DNA of 64,000 bases from Fragilaria radians (taxonomy: Eukaryota; Bacillariophyta; Fragilariophyceae; Fragilariales; Fragilariaceae), in the NCBI GenBank assembly GCA_900642245.1, contig CAAAJI010000005.1:933274-997273 (forward strand), read 5' to 3'. Shown piece after piece: positions 9,505-19,686 of the stretch. Within the stretch, counting starts at the first letter, position 1. Each line of letters opens with the position of its first letter. The position numbers and the translations under genes were made by a program. The notes below the pieces were generated by a model that did no database searches, was not told where the DNA came from, and was given only the letters and a program-made list of their open reading frames with translations.

Positions 9505-12402
9505 ATGACCTTACGGTCCCATCTCTGGAGAATGGTACTTTCCATTTTGTTAGCTTTCACGGTAGTTAAGAATATACATGCAGGAATACCTCAGCATTTC
9601 GTGAAAAGGGGAAATCGGATCGTCAAATACAATGAAAATCATGAGTTAAAATCCCGCTTTTGGACTCCGTATTCGGATGAAATTGAAGGTGCACCTACAA
9701 CCGACTTCCTTCGTACTAATCATCGAAACCTAAATAAAAAGAGACGAAGCACGTATTGGTACAACAAAGTTGATAGATCTTGGCATATTCACGTGTATGC
9801 TTCTGGCATAGTAGAACGAAAACAGCGAAGACTTCAAACCGAAAACATCAGTCAATACTTCGACGAAACTACGCATCAGTCCTCTATCTCAGGACAATTT
9901 CATAACGAGACATACAATATCAGTACTTCAGTTGAATTTGGAATTGACGGAAATAGAAGCTCCAATCTTACCACTCTGTATTCTAACAGTGATAGCAATG
10001 TATCAATCACTTTGCAATCTCCTTATCAACCCATGAGAATAAGGGTGATTCTATCACAGATGCAAGACAGGAAAGTGAATTTGACTGATGTCGAAAGAAG
10101 AATTTTATTTCATGAAATTCTGAGTCCCTCGATCCTTGCTTGGAGTGCTGCACTGCGAGTGAATCCAGTTGTAGGCAACCTTACAGTAGATTCTTCACAA
10201 CTCATCGATGGCGTTTCCTGTGGACCTGGAGTGGGAAGTGGTTATCCAAGTGTTATTGTTCCTTCAAGGCACATTGCAAGTGGTCTTTCGAATACTGATT
10301 TTATAGTTTACCTGAGCCTAGGTTTGAAAAAGAGTTTCAATGATTCCACAGATGACCAGAATGTTGATCTTTCACTTCCAGAAGTTGATGGATTTCAAAA
10401 TCCTCTGAAGAAAGAAACGATTACAACTGAGGATTTTTCGTCATTCGGATCAAATCTAGAAAGTTCCAAAGAAAACTACAATGCAAGTGGTGACGTTGAT
10501 ATGTATTGCAAAGGCAATTACTTGGCAGCAGCTACGTATTGCTCCACAGATCAAAACGATCGCCCGACGACAGCTATGTTACATCTCTGTATTGATAAAA
10601 GCTACTTTGGTAAATCTCGGTTAGGTCGAAATATACTAACTGTCATGCACGAGCTTGGTCACGCACTTGGTTTCAATCCTCAAGCCATGGCTCACTTTCG
10701 TGACAGTAACGGTACGGCTATTACTAAAAGAGATAAGGACGGTAATGTCGTACAACGAGTGGTTGAGTGTGCAGGGCCTCAGTCAACTCGTCGATTTGCA
10801 AATGTTACCCTCCCATCTAATCGGATAGTGCGATTCAGAAATGTTCGAGGGGGTGTAAGAGTTGCAGAAGTGGTGACCCCTTCTGTGAAGCAAGTCGTTA
10901 GAAATCATTTTGACTGTCAAGACTTAGTCGGAGCTGAGCTCGAGAGTGGAAATCTCATGATAGGGGAAACTGAGACAACGTCTTCTTGTCTCGGTGACCA
11001 TTGGGAACGTAGACTCTTTCGAAATGACCTCATGAACTCGATTATTGACGATGTGAGCTTCAGTTTGCGCATTTCGTCAGTTACACTAGCTCTGTTTGCA
11101 GATTCTGGTTGGTATCAAGTAGATCTGTCAAGAACTGCTTACTCCGATGGATGGGGACGAGGAGCTGGTTGTAGTTTCATCGAAGATGATTGCATTTCGC
11201 ACGGGGGGGCTATTTTGAAATCTAATGAGGCATTCTTTTGCAATCAGGTAGCAGATACTAGACAGCTAGGAAGTATGGCGTACATCCAGGGATGCTCCCC
11301 TGATATGTCAAGGAAAGCAATGTGCTCAATATCTCACTACAATTATAGTTTACCATCTGAATTTCAATATTTCAACAACACATATGGGGATGACGTAGGT
11401 GGAAATGAGCCACTTATTGACTACTGTCCTGTATACTCAGGCTTCTCCGATGGTATATGCAAAGAGGGATCAGCCATGGTGCTGACAATGAGTAACATTG
11501 AAGTCTTTGGTGTTCGTAATTCCAGATGTTTGTCTGGAGTAGCCTTAGGACAAAAAACTGGTCTCTGTGTAGAAATTGCTTGTGTAGTAGAAGATAAATC
11601 GTTACGAATAAAAGTAAACGGAAGTTGGAAGAAATGCGATTACACTGGTCAGGAGTACGCTGCGAATGATGGAAGAGACACTCGAGTTTTTTGTCCCGAC
11701 GTGATTCGTGCATGCCCTACATTCTTCTGTAATAATGATTGTCTTGGCACAGGGGGCACATGTAACTTCTCAACGGGTCAGTGCATGTGTTCCTTCTCTT
11801 CAGAAAACGTTTCAATACATTCTGGCTGTGACAGGGGCTTGAATTATTCTCCAAGCATATTTTTTTCCGATCCGTTACTATGGAATGAGAGCAATTCCGA
11901 GCCGAATGTCGATGAATTCTCTCCCCTTGCTGATTATTATGTATCCAATGAGAGATTGTTAACAAATCGTCGGGACTCACCATCGAAAATTTATGTTTAT
12001 GTATTCATTAGTCTAGTGATATTGGGGTCAACGGCATTGTCTTATCGATATTTTTCGCTATATTCAAGTACCAAAATTTGTAAGTTGTTATCATGTATGG
12101 GGTCCCAAAGCTCAGATTTAAACGAGCAAGTCACCGTGGAGCACGAACCTCAATCGCCTCTTTCGTTTCGAGCCAATAAGGACAAGTTCGTGGCTGCCTT
12201 ATTGCTACACTTGAGGATCCAAAATGCAGCTAGGGAAAGCCAAAATGAACCAGGTCACACTTCATCCGAAACGAATAGTAGCATAGTCTATGATTCTGAT
12301 CAAGCATCAGAGTGTTGCCCATGTTCCGAAAGGAGTGCAAGTGAACAAGAGGAGCCTGCTCAAGTCATTCGTCGTCGCTTCCTTAATTCCTCGCTTTCAT
12401 AA
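9505..12402 (+). CDS. leishmanolysin-like (M8) zinc metalloprotease, membrane anchored
   Basis: 965 aa from ATG 9505 in a single exon. It starts with a signal peptide (VLSILLAFTVVKNIHAG). The zinc site HELGH is at 382-386, inside MHELGHALGFN. The third zinc ligand expected for M8 proteases is His499 in DHWERRLFRNDLMN, about 112 residues later, with the family's Met-turn region and Cys-rich C-terminal domain following. Near residue 735 there is an EGF-like cluster (CPTFFCNNDC, then CMCS). A single transmembrane helix (VYVFISLVILGSTALSYRYF) and a Ser/Glu-rich cytoplasmic tail of about 120 residues end the protein. Many N-x-S/T sequons sit in the ectodomain. Known family role: cell-surface or secreted endopeptidase; no substrate can be named here. 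A predicted TM anchor contrasts with the GPI anchor of the Leishmania enzyme. Confidence 0.92.
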   Translation: MTLRSHLWRMVLSILLAFTVVKNIHAGIPQHFVKRGNRIVKYNENHELKSRFWTPYSDEIEGAPTTDFLRTNHRNLNKKRRSTYWYNKVDRSWHIHVYASGIVERKQRRLQTENISQYFDETTHQSSISGQFHNETYNISTSVEFGIDGNRSSNLTTLYSNSDSNVSITLQSPYQPMRIRVILSQMQDRKVNLTDVERRILFHEILSPSILAWSAALRVNPVVGNLTVDSSQLIDGVSCGPGVGSGYPSVIVPSRHIASGLSNTDFIVYLSLGLKKSFNDSTDDQNVDLSLPEVDGFQNPLKKETITTEDFSSFGSNLESSKENYNASGDVDMYCKGNYLAAATYCSTDQNDRPTTAMLHLCIDKSYFGKSRLGRNILTVMHELGHALGFNPQAMAHFRDSNGTAITKRDKDGNVVQRVVECAGPQSTRRFANVTLPSNRIVRFRNVRGGVRVAEVVTPSVKQVVRNHFDCQDLVGAELESGNLMIGETETTSSCLGDHWERRLFRNDLMNSIIDDVSFSLRISSVTLALFADSGWYQVDLSRTAYSDGWGRGAGCSFIEDDCISHGGAILKSNEAFFCNQVADTRQLGSMAYIQGCSPDMSRKAMCSISHYNYSLPSEFQYFNNTYGDDVGGNEPLIDYCPVYSGFSDGICKEGSAMVLTMSNIEVFGVRNSRCLSGVALGQKTGLCVEIACVVEDKSLRIKVNGSWKKCDYTGQEYAANDGRDTRVFCPDVIRACPTFFCNNDCLGTGGTCNFSTGQCMCSFSSENVSIHSGCDRGLNYSPSIFFSDPLLWNESNSEPNVDEFSPLADYYVSNERLLTNRRDSPSKIYVYVFISLVILGSTALSYRYFSLYSSTKICKLLSCMGSQSSDLNEQVTVEHEPQSPLSFRANKDKFVAALLLHLRIQNAARESQNEPGHTSSETNSSIVYDSDQASECCPCSERSASEQEEPAQVIRRRFLNSSLS

Positions 12403-12639
12403 GAAAAAACAATTTGAGCAAAGCAATGTAGCTCTTATCTTCACCTCGTCCCTTTGCTTGGGTGATAGCATAATCAAGAATGCAAGTTTTATTTATGCTT
12501 GTATCTCTCAATCGTTTTTCCAACTCTCATTTTATGGAAATAGTTGTCAAATAGGGATACATGCTAAGTCGTGAACTATTGCGAGGGACCCTATCGGGTG
12601 ACTTTGATTCAGCCTGAATGTTAGGTTTTCAAAAGCATG

Positions 12640-12935
12640 TGTAGATGAATAAAAAAGTACTATAAGTTATTCTGTGACATGCTTGAGAGTGGTCTTGATG
12701 ACATCATTGCTTATCTGTCTCATAGGGGATATTTACGGCAAGCACAACCGGGAAGAAAAATTGAAGATGCCAAGATAAGTTGCTCTTTGGCATGAACTGA
12801 ATAGTGTTTTGCGGTGTTGCCTCAGAGTAAGATACAGCCAGAAATCATTTGATTGAGAAGTTATCATTTATTTGAAGAAAGCCTTGTAACTTTTTGTAAG
12901 GAAAACACTTTAGATTTTTAAGGCATATTTTCAAA
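12640..12935 (+). pseudogene. possible relic of a heat-shock-factor DNA-binding domain
   Basis: A plus-strand frame at about 12648-12790 reads MLESGLDDIIAYLSHRGYLR. This resembles the start of HSF domains (M-L-E, I-I/V-S-W-L-P-H-G-R). Shifting frames gives SLWHELN, comparable with the SFxRQLN recognition helix, and then a YH-x-F segment like the family's YYHELFLR. Stops and frameshifts break the whole stretch, and the spacing between motifs is shorter than normal. HSF genes are greatly expanded in diatoms, so dead copies are plausible. This rests on by-eye similarity only; it could be chance. Confidence 0.3.
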
Positions 12936-13189
12936 AATTGTGTATGCCAAAGTGATGTGGAACTAAGAATATTTTTCTGGAAAAGTGATTGATACCCAGG
13001 ACAAGTTATTTCTTAATCACAAGATAGAAGTAGGCAAGAATCCACACCTTCATGTTGAGCATTGGAAATTCAAACCTTTGTTTTTTATCAAGATTTACAA
13101 ACACTATTGAGCAGCTATGATTAAAATCCACTGTAGATCTGACTTCATGTGCATAAAGGAGCTTACATTGTCTTTCAACATCATGTGAT

Positions 13190-13263
13190 ATAAATGAAAA
13201 CTTTCTTTGGAACTTGGTTTCAAGGCTTGAGGGACTTAGATGTTCAATTCTTGAATGGAGATG
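13190..13263. repeat. direct repeat copy A, flanking copia relic 1
   Basis: A ~74-bp stretch, including AGGCTTGAGGGAC and TTCTTGAATGGAGATG, recurs with mismatches and small indels at 14772-14848 in the same orientation. The two copies bracket the remaining gag/pol of the copia relic, so they may be LTR pieces of an internally deleted element. That is inference. Confidence 0.55.
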
Positions 13264-13353
13264 GCATTGGCCTTGAGTTTACTAAAACATATCCCCTCTT
13301 CTCCTGGTGAAGATGCTCAACTTCATTTTGCTGAATTGATCTTCAATCAAAGT

Positions 13354-14734
13354 TCAGATATTCCTCTTTCCCAAGCTTATCTTCTTGATAAAGCTTATAT
13401 CCAACAGCAATCTCTCTCCTGGAATTTTGGAGTAATTTTTGGCAGTCTGTTTTATGTTTTTTCTCCTCATTTTGGCCAGCATAAAATTATTGCATTCTTT
13501 TAAGCTTCCTGTCACCTTCAGACCAATCCTTTTAGCTGTTTCCCTTGTCATTTCAATCAATTGATGACCAAGCATTTGATGAAGTATTTCGATTTTCATC
13601 TCATTTCTTTCACTGATGACAAAGGCTGCTTCATTTATTATGGATTTTACAGCTATCAGGAAACTGGAACCCATCTTGATCTTGGTGTCGAAAAATATCT
13701 CTTTCCCTTCCTTTAAGCACCACTGAGGTCCCTTTGAGTAGAGGCTTGCTCTTTTTTCCATGGCAACCGTCAAACTGAAGAGGTTGACCTCAATCTCTGG
13801 AACATAGTTTACATTTACCAACAAAACTTCAATTGTCTTCCTCTCCCTACATTTTAAACAAATCCTCATTTTCCCGGGTTTTTTGACCTTGAGGTGTCTT
13901 CCATCACCCACTGTGATCTTTTGGGAACATGGCTTGATGTAAGGCATCCAAATTTTGCTAGGAGTGAAATTGAGAGGTTTGCAGCTTTCTTCTTTTGGGG
14001 GCATTTTCTTGCTATATGTCCTTTTTGATGACATCTGTAGCACACAATTGCTCAAGATTCGGTTGAACTTGGCCTTTCTTGCCCTTCCTTGTTCCTGAAT
14101 CCCAACAATTTCTACATTCAGATCCTCTGTGTCCATAAACCCTGTACTTCCCCATGCTAACCAGAACATTCTTGCTTCTTTAATCTCTCAAAGTTTTCCC
14201 TGAGCCTATTTTCTCACATTCTCCAACTCATTTTCGATGAATTAAACCGTGGTTTCATACTCATCGGGCAGGTTTTGTATCATGTGAATGAGCCGGTGCA
14301 TTTCACTGGATGACCTAAAGTTTGAGCCTTCTCCTCAAAATTTCAAAAGTCCTTGAATCCAAACATCACTGAGGCATCTTCCAACCTTGAATCAACAAAC
14401 TCTTTCTTGGTCTTGATTAGGTTGGATTTATTTGCTGGAGCAATTTTTGAGACTGAATTCGACCAAGCTAACCTTGCATCTCCTTCTGGCATCTCCTCTG
14501 ATTTGCTGGTGTGCACCAAAACCATCACATTTGCAACTGATAAGCAGCTCAGCATATGCAAAGTTGTTGCATGAATTCTTTATGCCCTTTGACTCCCTTT
14601 GCTGGTGCAACCTCGATTCCAGCAATCAAGTTTCTGTAGCCTCTAAGTCTAGCGTTTGCTAGAAAAGTGACATTCCACCTCTCCCAATCCTTCTTCTCCC
14701 CCAAAAATCCTGACATCTTCAACTGCATGTCCAT
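13354..14734 (-). mobile_element. copia relic 1: gag, zinc knuckle, protease/pre-integrase fragment (Ty1/copia)
   Basis: On the minus strand, from 14734 downward, a gag segment (KDWERWNVTFLANARLRGYR) shifts frame into a second gag segment (HTSKSEEMPEGDARLAW). A CCHC zinc knuckle, CYRCHQKGHIARKC, lies at 14042-14001 but is out of frame with the long open frame of 14169-13354. That long frame holds a protease-like stretch (ITVGDGRHLKV, VPEIEVNLFSL) and the gag-pre-integrase LH-x3-GH element (EILHQMLGHQLIEMTRETAK). Integrase, reverse transcriptase and RNase H are missing, so the element is 3'-deleted and frameshifted. A 271-aa frame remains open but is only part of a polyprotein. Confidence 0.85.
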
Positions 14735-14771
14735 TTCAGTATGATTTTGCGTCCGGACGATTTAAAACGTT

Positions 14772-14848
14772 ATAGAAATGAAAACTTACAGTGGAACTTA
14801 GGCTTCCAGGCTTGAGGGACATAGCCTTTGAGTTCTTGAATGGAGATG
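14772..14848. repeat. direct repeat copy B, 5' side of copia relic 1
   Basis: Partner of the repeat at 13190-13263. It lies 38 bp upstream of the gag segment in element orientation, which suits a position at or near a 5' LTR edge. No complete LTR with TG/CA ends or target duplication could be traced. Confidence 0.55.
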
Positions 14849-15765
14849 ATAATCTCCTGTTTGAACACTTGAAAGAACAAAAAACACCAAAAAAGTAAAA
14901 ACTGAGGTTGTAACACTACTTTAAAAGAGATAAATTTTACTATCCTATGACTAATATTCCCGAAATTTCTTCCTGAACTGACAATTTCCCCCCAATTTTG
15001 TCTTCTCTTCTAACTCTTTTCTTACCACATAATCACTAAATTTCATCTCCTGGATTTTACTTAGACTCTTAGTTCTTCAATTTTTCTTTTGCTGTCTCTC
15101 ACTTTTCTCTCACACATATAATCCTAAACGCATCTTAGTTTGAATGAAATCATCAAACATGGAGTTTACCCTCCAACAATCATGTATGTTTAGCCCCAAT
15201 CTTTCACAATAGATATCTTAGATTTCTATCTGTATCCGAGAGATAGGCAAGTATACAATGATTCAACTGGTAAATGTAAAGTCTTATCGTTCGTTTCGCA
15301 TTTTGCATTCTGACAATAGAGAGAATGAAATTATAAACATACAATATAAATTCACATATCCATATCAAAATTCAGATTCTGCTTAGTTACTACAATATCT
15401 TAAATGTCAGAGGCTACTTCAAAGAAGTTGGGAAAGGTAGTTTCGGCAAACATTCAACACCTCAATGCCGGAGAACGGCTTTAATGATGAATTTCTTGCT
15501 GGAAAGGGGGAGGGGAGAAAGCAGGAAATCTAATAAGACGAATGAAGTTCACCTAGATTAGGATAATAATTCGGGACAACGGACCCACTTTCCAAAACTG
15601 GACAGAGAAAGAGGCAGTAGTCATCCTACAATATACTCAATAATTCGTTTCGTTTCATTGGCTATAAAATTGATACCTATGAAAGTTGGAGGAACTTTAA
15701 AGTCTTGATTGGCAAAATGGTTCTTGCTTTGAATCTTGGAAAAAATAGGGGCGTAGTCATTCTAA
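14849..15765. other. intergenic, nothing recognised
   Basis: AT-rich spacer between copia relic 1 and the gene at 15766. No open frame of note. It may contain degraded LTR sequence. Confidence 0.5.
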
Positions 15766-16506
15766 ATGTCTTCCATATTTCTTGTAATGCATGTAATGAC
15801 TACTAGTCGAATTGAGGCGAGAATGATATCTGTTCGGAGTTTGATGGTATTATTTCTCGGTTTGATAGCAATAACATTTCAAGTATTAAGTCGCTACATT
15901 AATTCAAAATCTTCCAATATTCCTAAGCAACGTAAAATGGAAAAGGGTTTGGATGATGATAGAATAGATCTCGGGAACTCTTTCAATGTCACCAACGACG
16001 ACCCGGAATGGTACACGCTAGAGCATTGGTTAAAACCTGCCTCACTGGCATATGACATTGTGGAAGGATTTTTATACGTCGCCGATGCATTTTTCATTGC
16101 TTGGGTTTTGTGGGGCTGTCTTGTTCATTGTGGAATTGTACCAGATGAAAGAATTCAAGGGAATCGACGTTTCCGACGGGTGAAAGATGGACGTGGTGTC
16201 TTTGCTCCGTTACGAGATTTCGATGCTCTTGATAGCAGTGATGATGATGGCGGCGATAATGACGATGACCAAAGCCGTGACTCCATGGAATATGGAGATG
16301 CTCACGACGAGGATGAATACAACGAGTTGGATCTGAAACACGTAGCAGAAAATATAGAAAAAGCAGCAGAGGATTTCTTTTCTAAAGCAGAAAGAAGCAA
16401 ACGAATCACGTCGGAGCAGTCAGAAGATCGTGCCTTAGGCGATTTAGAAATGGCTGTAACTCAGCACAAAGGAAAAGCCGATCCTGCTGACGTGATCTTT
16501 CTCTAA
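15766..16506 (+). CDS. two-TM membrane protein of unknown function with acidic tail
   Basis: 246 aa from ATG 15766; Met8, Met11 and Met20 are later in-frame starts that would keep both helices. There are two hydrophobic helices, SLMVLFLGLIAITFQVL near residue 30 and FLYVADAFFIAWVLWGCLVH near residue 105. They are separated by a ~60-residue loop with one glycosylation sequon and the conserved-looking GNSFNVTNDDPEWYTLEHW. The C-terminal half is cytosol-like and highly acidic (a run of Asp/Gly around 160-180), ending in a charged helix. I do not recognise the family. The stop lies 52 bp from the stop of the convergent PIG-H gene, so the 3' ends probably overlap. It is judged a real gene from its length, helix pattern and close packing. 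Confidence 0.7.
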   Translation: MSSIFLVMHVMTTSRIEARMISVRSLMVLFLGLIAITFQVLSRYINSKSSNIPKQRKMEKGLDDDRIDLGNSFNVTNDDPEWYTLEHWLKPASLAYDIVEGFLYVADAFFIAWVLWGCLVHCGIVPDERIQGNRRFRRVKDGRGVFAPLRDFDALDSSDDDGGDNDDDQSRDSMEYGDAHDEDEYNELDLKHVAENIEKAAEDFFSKAERSKRITSEQSEDRALGDLEMAVTQHKGKADPADVIFL

Positions 16507-16558
16507 CTTAATTTTTGTAGAAACGGCTATTACACATTAGTTTGGGTATTACTGGATA

Positions 16559-17122
16559 TCATGATCGGATTGGTAGATCGAGAGCCTTGCATATTTCGTA
16601 CCTAATCCTCAGGGATTGATGAAACGTCAATTCGACACCAGGGAATACCGGCTGAATTTTTACATTATCGCTCTTCAACAGCTCTTCGATGGAGAAAGTC
16701 TGTGTCGCATCCTCTTCCGTAATCTTTGGCATCTTTGCAGATGATCTTAATCTAAAGACAACAAGTGATAGCACTTCATGCGGCATCACTACCTCATTCA
16801 CCGTCACATCCAAAATGTCGTTCCGGTGTATTAGCATTGGATACCCAGATATTTTCCCACTACGAAAGGTTGTCACTTGTGCTCCCAGGGGTGTAAGAGA
16901 AAGTACTATTTCTGTAGCTCCTGCTTTGCCATTCTTAATCAAGTTAATGACGCAAAGACATGAAATACAGCAAGCCGTAATCGCTACGATGAAAAGGCTC
17001 TTGGTGAGGCTTGTGGCAAAAATCAAAAGTAAGCTTGGTATTATTTCTATCATTCTTCGAGGAAATGACGACAGATTGTTCCATGAATTTGAAGTCAAGC
17101 GGAGGACGATAGTCGATGTCAT
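16559..17122 (-). CDS. PIGH: PIG-H-like subunit of GPI-N-acetylglucosaminyltransferase
   Basis: 187 aa from ATG 17122 down to a TGA at 16561-16559. Two adjoining hydrophobic stretches (IIPSLLLIFATSLTK and SLFIVAITACCISCLCVINL, about 29-62) form a membrane hairpin. The cytosolic PIG-H domain follows: LGAQVTTFRSGKISGYPMLI, HRNDILDVTVNEVVMPHEVL, LVVFRLR and IQPVFPGVELTFHQSLRIRY. These match the family order (GVQLET, IPRSKIVDVVINE, VVF, PRL and HGLR-like end). Known role: subunit of the ER enzyme that adds GlcNAc to phosphatidylinositol, the first step of GPI-anchor synthesis, working with the catalytic PIG-A. It overlaps nothing on the plus strand except a shadow frame. Length is normal for the family. 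Confidence 0.82.
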   Translation of the reverse strand: MTSTIVLRLTSNSWNNLSSFPRRMIEIIPSLLLIFATSLTKSLFIVAITACCISCLCVINLIKNGKAGATEIVLSLTPLGAQVTTFRSGKISGYPMLIHRNDILDVTVNEVVMPHEVLSLVVFRLRSSAKMPKITEEDATQTFSIEELLKSDNVKIQPVFPGVELTFHQSLRIRYEICKALDLPIRS

Positions 17123-17248
17123 GGTTTCAAAATTCCCTTTGGGTACCTACCACAGGTAGCGCGATCCCTAACAAACCTGTTTTTGGATGTCTTGTCTTGT
17201 GAAACAATGAGGGACTCAAACGATAACACAGTAAGTATATCCCCTCAG

Positions 17249-17978
17249 ATCCGTTCTTATCTATGCGAATTTAGTTGCGAATTCGCTAATCCGTCTTCCA
17301 ATTTTTCTTGCCAAAATTGCGATCCACCCGTTCATTCTTATCGATTCGCAATTTTTTGCGAATTCGTGAGACTCGTTTGCTTCCACGTGGATCAAAAATC
17401 GAATGTTTTCCCGCATTTTCCAGTAATTTCTGTTTTGTTCGAGAGATCCGTGTTTTTGACTTTTTTCAACCTTATCGGCCAATGAGGTTGTGACAATCCC
17501 TTGGGAATGAAAGCGAATGGAGGAAAGAGGAAAGTGAAACCCTTTCCCATAGAACTTGTCCCAATCATAGATCAGGATCGAAACAATTGAACAAGGATAC
17601 TTCAAGTCGCTTCTTTTCCTCTAAAAGAGATGATAGGAGAATGCTGTAGTAAACAACTATGTAGTAGAAAACCATCAACTTTTTCTTATATATCACTATT
17701 ATCTATGTCTTCATTGTCATCAACTATGATGAGAGCAATGGATGGGGAACAAAAGAACGATGAAAATGTGTTCAACCAAAAGTATGTTCCTCCGAAAACT
17801 CGATAGAGAAGTCCAAAAATTGCTTGATTGTCAACTTTCGCAAACATCTTCGCAAGGACAACATAACCCTCTTGCGGAGGTTATGGGTCAAAAAATATTC
17901 GCAACAAGGTGTGACATTTGGTGACGTTGATGACGGATTTGCGAATTCGCAACTCGATTCGCATCGATAAGAACGGAT
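17249..17978. mobile_element. 730-bp inverted-repeat (MITE/foldback-like) transposon with CTCAG target duplication
   Basis: The left end, 17249-17295, and the right end, 17932-17978, are 47-bp inverted repeats identical at 43 of 47 positions. They begin ATCCGTTCTTATC and contain GCGAATTCGC-type palindromes. The element is flanked by the 5-bp direct repeat CTCAG at 17244-17248 and 17979-17983, as expected for a target-site duplication. A diverged second copy of the terminal motif lies at 17321-17365, giving a subterminal repeat. The interior encodes no recognisable transposase; a 60-codon frame at 17742-17924 has no motif. It is therefore probably non-autonomous. A 5-bp duplication does not fit the hAT (8), Mutator (9-11) or Mariner (TA) norms, so the superfamily is left open. 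Confidence 0.88.
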
Positions 17979-18239
17979 CTCAGTAAAGTTAAATGTAAGT
18001 CATCAAAACTGATGAAGCAGAAATCTTGAGTTTTCTAGTATCTCTCTGTCACTTCCAAATTAATGTGCCAACTGGAGAGTCTAAACTCTTCTCCTAAACA
18101 CACGTATCAAGTGGAGATCATCACTTCAGGATAAATTACACTATTAAAATTATGATCATTTGATACAGTTACTACCTTGATTTGATCTGGAAACTTAACT
18201 CACGACACATACTGCTGTCCAAGTGTAAGCATATTCCTA

Positions 18240-18960
18240 AGAAATCAAATGGATAAGCTTCAGCGTGTTCTTATTAACAAAGTCAGCACTATATGAATAA
18301 AACAATTCCCCAGGCATGGGATTCAAAACTTTACACTTAATCTTCTGGGCATCCTCATTTTGAGAGTCATTACAACCGTGTGTCAATTTCTTGTCCATCA
18401 CGTAGTGTATAAAATGAATAAGTCCAAGTCAGAACTTTCCGTTGGTAACCATTCTGTCTGAAATTTCAATATTTCTTCCTTGAAATTGTTCTTGACAGTT
18501 GTTGCATACCTATTGTAGGTTGAAGTGAAACAATCGTAATCCACATTTGGAACCTTTACATCACTTCCAATTAGTCAAAAGTCTATGCACACCAAGTACA
18601 ACAGGAAGAATCAGTCGAGAGTCACCTCCAAGTAGTTCTACGTTATCTCGGATGATTCTCGTCTAAAGCACCTGCATTGTTTTATCAACAGCCTATGCAG
18701 CAGTAAATGGAGCGACATCCCAAATTTTGAGACAAATAGTTGAATAAGCAGATATACCTTCATGAAGAAGGAAAGGTTTTCAACTATTTATCATTGTTGT
18801 GCAGTTGAAATACCACTCTATAAAATTTTAAAATTGGATTAGAGAGATTTGTCTTCCGACCACTGCCAATCAAAAACAAGTTTTCCTCTATAATTCACAA
18901 CTTCAAATATTTTCAATTACTATATCGTACATGACTGTTTGATTAACTTTCAAGGCTTTT
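18240..18960 (-). pseudogene. relic of a Helitron-type PIF1 helicase
   Basis: Reading the minus strand downward gives, in order: KALKVNQTVMYDIVIE (family N-D/E-x-Q-x3-Y-D), then FLIGSGRKTNLSNPILKFYR (degraded Walker A), PFLLHEG, KIWDVAPF (for the family's IIWDEAPM), AVDKTMQVL, ELLGGDSRLILPVV (for GGDFRQILPVV), and KVLNPMPGELFYSYSAD (for LPGE-x3-YLSADS). The order and spacing match PIF1 helicases of Helitron RepHel proteins. At least four stop codons and a few frame changes show it is dead. It may extend to about 19080. No Rep domain or Helitron termini were found. Confidence 0.8.
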
Positions 18961-19686
18961 ACAATTTCTCATGTATAATTTGGCTCTCATGTGTAGTTAT
19001 TTCATCAACACAATATATTAGTAGGATGTTTAGAGAAAAGAAATCACCATAAGTGGTCTAAGAGGTAAACAATTGTACTTCGTATCATCTGACCATTAAA
19101 ACGTTGCCATCCAACAATCCCAACTCCATTTACATTTCTCAAGTGCTCCAGAGATAGCTGCTATTGATTGGTGTTTAGGACATTGAAGCCAAAGTATTCT
19201 TTAAAACTGAAAGCAATTGAGTATGCCTAACACGATAGCCCTCATCCGTAGAAATGAGATGTAAGACGAATACGAAACCTTTGGATGGGATAACCTCATC
19301 ACAATATATTACCCAATAAATTGTATGCACTAACATTCAACTTCAAAACTCACAGGCATTGAAGATGAGGTCTTCAAGAAATCCTTTGAGAGCTATATTT
19401 TGCGACTTTACCTGAACCTCTCCTAAATTGATGTTCCTTTATCAATAAGAATGTCAGTGAGATTTCTTTCTGATCTTTACATTACTGATCAAGCTCACAA
19501 GCAAATTTCAGTTAGAATGTCAAGTATTTGTTGACATGCTTGGGCCATTCTTACTTCAAGACTGGTGTATTTCCAACCCTATAACGTCGTCTTGAGCCGA
19601 AGTCATGCTCTCTCATATGAGAATATCCTTGTGAGCAAAATTATAGAACAAAAATCTGGCACAAAGATGTTTCTTCCATGTACCCT
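18961..19686. other. intergenic, probably more degraded Helitron sequence
   Basis: The stretch just upstream of the helicase relic (to about 19080, minus strand) gives weak frame-broken similarity to the segment preceding the helicase in Helitron proteins. The rest shows nothing I recognise. Confidence 0.35.

Noticed and set aside
17742..17924. 60-codon frame inside the inverted-repeat element as a transposase fragment
   Set aside because: No DDE/D or DNA-binding motif visible; too short to assign.
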